Positions 12,874 through 16,476 of a DNA stretch of 16,476 nucleotides are shown piece after piece (within the stretch, counting starts at the first letter, position 1; each line of letters opens with the position of its first letter). Source of the DNA: UBA12465 sp964408785. GTDB taxonomy: Bacteria > Patescibacteriota > Patescibacteriia > Patescibacteriales > UBA12465. The notes below the pieces were generated by a model that did no database searches, was not told where the DNA came from, and saw only the letters and a list, made by a program, of their open reading frames with translations. A program made the position numbers and the translations under genes. The stretch spans positions 1-16,476 of the forward strand of contig CAYPAS010000012.1 in the NCBI GenBank assembly GCA_964408785.1. Reading direction: 5' to 3'.

Positions 12874-13650
12874 ATGGTTATGAAAAATAAAATTTTACTT
12901 ATAGGAGTTTTTGTTGTGTTTTTGGCGGTTTTGTATCTTAACCGTTCTTACGCTTATATTTATCAGACTATCGGCGGAGCGAATTTGCGCTTGCCAAACC
13001 AGGAAAATCTTTATCATTTGGGAGTGGCAGAATTTTCGAACGAAAATATGTTAGAGAAAAAAACCTTGACTTATGTTGCTTTGGGCGACAGTTTAAGTGC
13101 TGGTGCCGGAACGGATAGTGATGAGCAATCTTTCCCCTATCTGATAGCTAATAAGATTAGTCAGGAAAGCGATTCGCCTGTCGATTTACTTAATCTTTCG
13201 GTGCCGGGTTATAAAAGTTCCGATCTTTTGGGAAGATATTTGGATCAAGCGTTTGCCGCTAAGCCGGATTTTGTCACCATTTTGGTCGGTGTCAATGACA
13301 TTCATAACCAAATATCCGTGGAGGATTTTATTTCTAATTATGAAAAAATCCTTTCTCGTTTGGAGAAAAACGGCAATAGTCAAATAAATATTATAAACAT
13401 CCCGTTTATCGGCGCCAAAACTTTGATTTTGCCGCCATACGATTTGTATTTTCAGAAGAAAACCGAAAAATTTAATAAGGCTTTAGCCGATTTAGCGGCC
13501 AAGCACGATGTAAAAATAATTGATCTTTATAGTTTTAGCTATCGCCAGCTACGTGAGCCAGGCGATCATTATAGCCGCGACTTATTCCATCCGTCGGCCG
13601 CTGGTTATTCTGTTTGGGCTGATTTTATTTATGAAAATCTTAATAAATGA
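12874..13650 (+). CDS. SGNH/GDSL-family hydrolase with N-terminal membrane anchor
   Basis: The 258-residue product begins with a basic residue pair and a hydrophobic helix (about 7-22) that should anchor it on the outer face of the membrane; the anchor lacks an obvious lipobox. The SGNH domain follows, with all four blocks: GDSLSAG (71-77, nucleophile S73), the glycine in VPGYKS (G112), the asparagine in VGVNDI (N141), and DLFHP with D236 and H239 as the dyad. Such enzymes are esterases or acetyl-transferring enzymes acting on cell-wall or surface polysaccharides. The next gene overlaps by 20 bases and is a membrane acyltransferase, so the two probably act together. A second ATG at 12880 (MKNK) is an equally good start. 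The exact substrate is not shown. Confidence 0.9.
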   Translation: MVMKNKILLIGVFVVFLAVLYLNRSYAYIYQTIGGANLRLPNQENLYHLGVAEFSNENMLEKKTLTYVALGDSLSAGAGTDSDEQSFPYLIANKISQESDSPVDLLNLSVPGYKSSDLLGRYLDQAFAAKPDFVTILVGVNDIHNQISVEDFISNYEKILSRLEKNGNSQINIINIPFIGAKTLILPPYDLYFQKKTEKFNKALADLAAKHDVKIIDLYSFSYRQLREPGDHYSRDLFHPSAAGYSVWADFIYENLNK

Positions 13651-14743
13651 TTATCTTTTAGAAACCTGGTTATTTAGCTTGGCGATTTTTCTTTTGTTGG
13701 CTATTTCTTTTAGAAAAAAAGAAGCGGAAAAAGAATGGTTGTCGCTCAGCGTTTCTAACGAGCTAAAAGGTTTAGCGATGTTTTTGATAGTCCTTTCTCA
13801 TATCGGCTATTTTTTAGTTTCCGATACGCGTTTCCTTTGGCCTTGGTCAACTTTAGCCGGCGTCAGCGTTGATGCTTTTTTATTTTTGTCTGGTTTCGGC
13901 TTGAGCGCCAGTCAGTTAAAAAAAGATTTAAGCGTTAAAGATTTTTATCTGCGCCGCCTGGTTAAGCTCTTTATCCCTTTATGGGTGATGCTAGTTTTGC
14001 TTTTGCCGTTGGATATTTTTTATTTGAAAATCCAATATTCCGCCGCTTATATTCTTAGGCTTTTTTCTGGTTTAACTTTAAGTGCCGATCTTTATCGAGA
14101 TTTTGATTCGCCTCTCTGGTACCTGACTTTCATGATTCCTTACTATGTATTATTTCCTTGGATATTTTCTAAAAAAGCGCCCTGGTTGGCCGCTATCATA
14201 TCTTTTGTGTACGGTTTTGTTTTAGTCAATTGGCCTCCGAGTTTTCTTTCTGGGGTCGTCCATCTTTATAAGCTCCACATACTAGCCTTTCCTTTGGGTG
14301 TGCTTTTCGCTTGGCTGCTTAGCATTTTCCCGTCAAAGGAAAAAGTCAGCCAATATCTTTTTAAATCCTCTGCTTGGGGGCGATATTTGGTTTTAGCTTT
14401 TTCTATTCTTGTTTTTTTGTATTTCTTTAAAAATTCCAGTGTCGGTTCTGGCTACTGGCTAGAACAGTTTGTTAGTCTGGCCACCCTAGCTTCTATTATC
14501 GTCTTTTTTTCTTGGAAAAATTTTACTAGCCGTTTTTTTGCCATTTTCGGTGTTTATTCTTATGAGATATATCTTTGGCATTGGCCGGTAATTTATCGCT
14601 ATGATTTTTTATATCGTTTTTTGCCGCCTTGGCTAGCGACCTTCGCTTATCTTTTTTTGCTTCTAGTTTTAGGATTCTTAGTTCAAAGGCTGGGTGCTTT
14701 TTTTCAGCGACAAAAACATCCGGTAACGGTGTCAACTACTTAA
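13631..14743 (+). CDS. Acyltransferase 3 family integral membrane protein (OafA/YrhL-like)
   Basis: The product has 370 residues from the ATG at 13631. The frame is open further upstream inside the hydrolase gene, but that part is a shadow. About ten membrane helices are visible. Family motifs are ELKGLAMFLIVLSH (44-57, with the conserved histidine H57 but Lys where Arg is usual), VDAFLFLSGFGL (80-91), FYLRRLVKLFIP (105-116), PLWYL (161-165) and YSYEIYLWHWPVI (309-321). The family moves acyl groups, often acetyl, across or onto surface sugars. In many bacteria the acyltransferase is fused to an SGNH domain; here the SGNH enzyme is a separate upstream gene that overlaps by 20 bases, so they are co-translated. 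A strong terminator follows. Acetyl as the transferred group is inference. Confidence 0.88.
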   Translation: MKILINDYLLETWLFSLAIFLLLAISFRKKEAEKEWLSLSVSNELKGLAMFLIVLSHIGYFLVSDTRFLWPWSTLAGVSVDAFLFLSGFGLSASQLKKDLSVKDFYLRRLVKLFIPLWVMLVLLLPLDIFYLKIQYSAAYILRLFSGLTLSADLYRDFDSPLWYLTFMIPYYVLFPWIFSKKAPWLAAIISFVYGFVLVNWPPSFLSGVVHLYKLHILAFPLGVLFAWLLSIFPSKEKVSQYLFKSSAWGRYLVLAFSILVFLYFFKNSSVGSGYWLEQFVSLATLASIIVFFSWKNFTSRFFAIFGVYSYEIYLWHWPVIYRYDFLYRFLPPWLATFAYLFLLLVLGFLVQRLGAFFQRQKHPVTVSTT

Positions 14744-14776
14744 AAAAAGAACGTCTCATATAGAGACGTTTTTTTT
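14742..14776. terminator. Bidirectional terminator after the acyltransferase gene
   Basis: AACGTCTC (14750-14757) and GAGACGTT (14763-14770) pair around loop ATATA, with A and T runs on either side. It begins in the acyltransferase stop codon. The stop codon of the convergent minus-strand gene lies within the hairpin, so both genes share it. Confidence 0.88.
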
Positions 14777-15127
14777 AAAACTTTTTTTTGTTTCTTTTCT
14801 AAAGCCAATCTCGCGGAAGCCTTGGCCTTTTTTGTCGCGATAGTCGATCATTTTGGGATTGCTTTCTCGCCGACTTTCTACAGTAAAAGGTTCAAACCCT
14901 TCGCGGCAAAAAGTCTCTATTAGAAATGGCGGCCCGATTATTACCAAATCGTTAAACTTGCCGTCATTAAAATGTTTTTTTATTCTGTTAATCTGTTTTT
15001 TATCCGCGGTATTTTTTATAAATTCCGGATATTTTTCCAAAGAAACAGATAGGCCATAAATACTCTCTAGCCATTGGATGTGAAAAGGTGAGTAATTATG
15101 GTTTGAAACCCAAAGTACTTTTTTCAT
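14756..15127 (-). CDS. Hypothetical protein, not recognised
   Basis: I do not recognise this 123-residue product. It starts MKKVLWVSNHNYSPFHIQWL, a strand-turn-helix, and has a second hydrophobic strand (DLVIIGPPFLIETF, about 60-73), suggesting a small alpha/beta fold. The last 40 residues are polar and basic (RDKKGQGF, RKETKKSFKKN). Coding is supported by a near-consensus promoter and by the only canonical Shine-Dalgarno (AAGGAG, 5 bases before the ATG) in the window. The gene stands alone between two terminators. A ribosome-binding site unlike its neighbours could mean it came from elsewhere. The stop codon is inside the shared terminator, so the last residues are constrained by that hairpin. 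Confidence 0.7.
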   Translation of the reverse strand: MKKVLWVSNHNYSPFHIQWLESIYGLSVSLEKYPEFIKNTADKKQINRIKKHFNDGKFNDLVIIGPPFLIETFCREGFEPFTVESRRESNPKMIDYRDKKGQGFREIGFRKETKKSFKKNVSI

Positions 15128-15132
15128 TTTTT

Positions 15133-15138
15133 CTCCTT
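15133..15138 (-). promoter_or_regulatory. Canonical Shine-Dalgarno AAGGAG
   Basis: The only strong Shine-Dalgarno seen in the window, 5 bases before the ATG at 15127. It decides the start of the hypothetical gene. Confidence 0.8.
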
Positions 15139-15154
15139 TTTAATGAACAAGATA

Positions 15155-15183
15155 AAATTAACAATTAAACATATTTTTGTCAA
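15155..15183 (-). promoter_or_regulatory. Promoter for the hypothetical gene
   Basis: Minus strand: consensus TTGACA (15183-15178), a 17-base spacer ending in TGT, then TAATTT (15160-15155). A perfect -35 and a TG-extended -10 make up for the weak hexamer. Predicted start is about 15148, 21 bases before the ATG. It directly follows the terminator of the Nudix genes. Confidence 0.6.
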
Positions 15184-15192
15184 TTTTAAAAC

Positions 15193-15216
15193 AAAAAAGC
15201 CTTTTAAAGGCTTTTT
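15193..15216 (-). terminator. Intrinsic terminator of the Nudix gene pair
   Basis: Minus strand GCCTT (15211-15207) pairs with AAGGC (15203-15199) around a 3-base loop, extended by A-T pairs and followed by TTTTTT (15198-15193). It begins 18 bases after the Nudix stop. An A run on the other side could make it work in both directions. Confidence 0.8.
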
Positions 15217-15234
15217 ATTTAGTATTTAAGAATT

Positions 15235-15762
15235 TTATTTTAGCAATCCTAGATAATCCAAGCCTAAATAAGCGACTTCGACGTCGGTCAGGCGGCCGCT
15301 TCTGATTAATTCCCTAAATTCATTAAGCGGTAGGGTTTTTATTTCTATGAATTCATTTTCATCAAGTTTTTGTTCAGAAATTTTTTGGCAATTTTTAGCT
15401 ACGAAGCAGTATCTATCAATAGTGTTATAGCCGCAGTCTAGGCATCGGGTTACGAATTCCATTTCGCCTTTGTAGCCAGTTTCTTCCAGCAGTTCTCGTT
15501 CGGCGGCTTCTTTTGGATCTTCACCCTCTTCTATCCGACCGCCGGGCAGTTCCATGATGAGCTCTTCCGGGCCGACGCGGAATTGTTTGGCGAGTATGAC
15601 TTCGTTTTTTTCTGTCAGGGCGAGAATGCAGACCGGTGAGCCGCTTTTTAAAACATAATAATCAGCTAAACGGCCATCTGGTAATAGATAGTCGCGCTTT
15701 TCAATGGCGCGTCCATATTTTGAAAAGACTATTTCCGTTGATTTTCTTTCCCATTTGTCCAT
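15235..15762 (-). CDS. Nudix hydrolase, ADP-ribose pyrophosphatase-like
   Basis: Nudix enzymes cleave nucleoside diphosphates linked to another group. The 175-residue product has a complete Nudix box, GRIEEGEDPKEAAERELLEE at 75-94 then TGY (95-97), with metal-binding E93 and E94. Before it, EVILAKQFRVGPEELIMELPGG resembles the ADP-ribose pyrophosphatase group, in which QYR/QFR and ELPGG are typical, and the N terminus with a strand-rich swapped segment also fits that group. The substrate cannot be fixed from sequence; ADP-ribose or a related sugar nucleotide is likely. It is 10 bases downstream of another Nudix gene, so the two form an operon ending in the terminator at 15193-15216. Confidence 0.92.
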   Translation of the reverse strand: MDKWERKSTEIVFSKYGRAIEKRDYLLPDGRLADYYVLKSGSPVCILALTEKNEVILAKQFRVGPEELIMELPGGRIEEGEDPKEAAERELLEETGYKGEMEFVTRCLDCGYNTIDRYCFVAKNCQKISEQKLDENEFIEIKTLPLNEFRELIRSGRLTDVEVAYLGLDYLGLLK

Positions 15763-15772
15763 ATAAAATTTA

Positions 15773-16210
15773 TTAATCGGTGAATAATGATTTGTAGTTG
15801 TCTTTAATAAAAAGATCTTTTATTTCCGGAGGATAGACTTCTAGATTTTTTAAATTGTTTATTTCAACCCACATCGGCTGGTAATAATTTTTTTCTGAAT
15901 TTATTTGGTTTTCGGGGCTATCGGCCGACAGCTTGGGAACGCCCGAATGATTTTTTACGAGATAAAAATATTCGCTTTTGCCTTCACGTTCATAAAAATA
16001 TAAAAGACGGTCAATTTCCGCCTTGATTGTGGTCTCTTCTGATAACTCCCTAAGGACCGCCTGTTCCAATGATTCGCCGTCTTCAACACTGCCTCCAGGA
16101 AAAACATAGTATTCTTTATTGTCGCGGCGGCGATACATCAATAAGACCTTATCGTTATTCACGACAATGGCGGCGGCGCGAGTTTTTTTATTTTGAGATT
16201 GTTGAACCAT
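15773..16210 (-). CDS. Nudix hydrolase with an altered Nudix box
   Basis: The 145-residue product has strand AAAIVVNNDKVLLMYRRR (12-29), FPGG (37-40) and the Nudix box from 40 to 62: G40, E46, RELSEE (54-59), then T-T-I in place of the usual x-G-U, so the last glycine is replaced by T61. The metal-binding glutamates E55, E58 and E59 are intact, so it should still be active. Its length fits a MutT/NUDT-type housecleaning enzyme, but the substrate is unknown. The start at 16210 is only 5 bases from a TATAAT, which makes a leaderless mRNA possible. The second Nudix gene follows after 10 bases. tRNA-Pro lies upstream. Confidence 0.88.
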   Translation of the reverse strand: MVQQSQNKKTRAAAIVVNNDKVLLMYRRRDNKEYYVFPGGSVEDGESLEQAVLRELSEETTIKAEIDRLLYFYEREGKSEYFYLVKNHSGVPKLSADSPENQINSEKNYYQPMWVEINNLKNLEVYPPEIKDLFIKDNYKSLFTD

Positions 16211-16214
16211 AAAA

Positions 16215-16220
16215 ATTATA
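16215..16220 (-). promoter_or_regulatory. -10 element for the Nudix pair
   Basis: Minus strand TATAAT (16220-16215) is 4 bases before the ATG at 16210; a start of transcription at or near that A would give a leaderless mRNA. The -35 position is poor. Upstream (16236-16257) there are two near-tandem copies of an AATCGATTT unit containing the palindrome ATCGAT, possibly a binding site. Confidence 0.45.
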
Positions 16221-16268
16221 AGGATTTTATGGTTTAAATCGATTTGTTAATCGATTTTGTGAAAAATG

Positions 16269-16343
16269 TCGGGGTGGAGAGATTCGAACTCTCGGTCTTC
16301 TGGTCCCAAACCAGACGCCTTAGACCAACTGGGCCACACCCCG
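16269..16343 (-). tRNA. tRNA-Pro (anticodon UGG)
   Basis: Minus-strand cloverleaf of 75 bases: acceptor CGGGGTG/CACCCCG, anticodon stem TCTGG/CCAGA with loop TTTGGGA (anticodon TGG), T stem GAGAG/CTCTC with loop TTCGAAT, discriminator A. The C-G first acceptor pair is typical of proline tRNAs. CCA is not encoded. Confidence 0.95.
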
Positions 16344-16348
16344 TTGAT

Positions 16349-16393
16349 AAAAAATCACGAACCAAAACGCTCGCCTCACGGGAGCTGGTTCGT
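16349..16393 (-). terminator. Terminator between tRNA-Phe and tRNA-Pro
   Basis: Minus-strand stem ACGAACCA/TGGTTCGT (16393-16386 with 16364-16357) plus an inner GCTC/GAGC stem (16385-16382 with 16372-16369), followed after two bases by TTTTTT (16354-16349). It lies just 3' of tRNA-Phe and should end its transcript. Confidence 0.75.
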
Positions 16394-16404
16394 AATCAGT
16401 CTTG

Positions 16405-16476
16405 TGCCCCGGGTCAGAATCGAACTGACGACACAAGGATTTTCAGTCCTTTGCTCTACCACTGAGCTACCGAGGC
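16405..16476 (-). tRNA. tRNA-Phe (anticodon GAA)
   Basis: A complete 72-base cloverleaf whose 5' end is the last base of the window: acceptor GCCTCGG/CCGGGGC, D stem GCTC/GAGC, anticodon stem AAGGA/TCCTT with loop CTGAAAA (anticodon GAA), T stem GTCAG/CTGAC with loop TTCGATT, discriminator A. CCA is not encoded. Its promoter is outside the window. Confidence 0.95.

Noticed and set aside
13520..13630. Longer N terminus for the acyltransferase starting at 13520
   Set aside because: It lies within the catalytic end of the SGNH hydrolase gene in another frame; the ATG at 13631 gives a sensible start and a 20-base overlap.
16244..16465. Plus-strand frame of 73 residues at the right edge
   Set aside because: It runs antisense across tRNA-Pro and tRNA-Phe, a common artefact that databases often mis-annotate as a protein.

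Overview
This window looks like a chromosomal segment of a small-genome bacterium, most likely of the Candidate Phyla Radiation (Patescibacteria, Parcubacteria-like). That placement is inference. It rests on gene content and order, AT-rich intergenic DNA, tRNAs without an encoded CCA, almost no Shine-Dalgarno sequences, and ribosomal proteins with long low-complexity tails. TGA is used as a stop by several genes, so the code is standard. I see no insertion sequence, prophage or CRISPR array.

Layout. Positions 1-2124 (minus strand) hold tRNA-Lys(CUU), tRNA-Arg(UCG), an HU-family DNA-binding protein and RNase Y. A 383-base divergent regulatory region follows, with back-to-back promoters for rny and for the plus-strand infB-rbfA operon. 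A bidirectional terminator separates that operon from a minus-strand toxin-antitoxin pair: an XRE/Panacea-domain antitoxin and a MazF/PemK toxin. A plus-strand DHH phosphoesterase (NrnA-like) then converges on trmD. The minus strand next carries trmD, khpA, rpsP, pnp, a NYN nuclease gene, rpsO and rpsT. From 12.87 kb a plus-strand pair encodes an SGNH hydrolase and a membrane acyltransferase. The last part, on the minus strand, has an unrecognised small gene, two Nudix hydrolases, tRNA-Pro(UGG) and tRNA-Phe(GAA).

The theme is RNA metabolism and translation. RNA decay or RNA binding is represented by RNase Y, PNPase, an NrnA-like nanoRNase, a NYN/PIN-like nuclease, KhpA and the MazF interferase. 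Translation is represented by IF-2, RbfA, TrmD, S15, S16, S20 and four tRNAs. The classic rpsP-rimM-trmD cluster is present without rimM and appears split into three transcription units, each with its own promoter. The classic rpsO-pnp pair has a NYN nuclease gene inserted between its members.

The best leads are the Panacea-MazF module, the NYN gene inside rpsO-pnp, a pnp leader with two mutually exclusive stem-loops, a predicted leaderless trmD mRNA, a khpA leader that may hide its ribosome-binding site, and the one gene with a canonical Shine-Dalgarno (14756-15127), whose product I do not recognise. Most function calls rest on motifs that can be read in the translations. Promoter, terminator and RNA-structure calls were made by eye.
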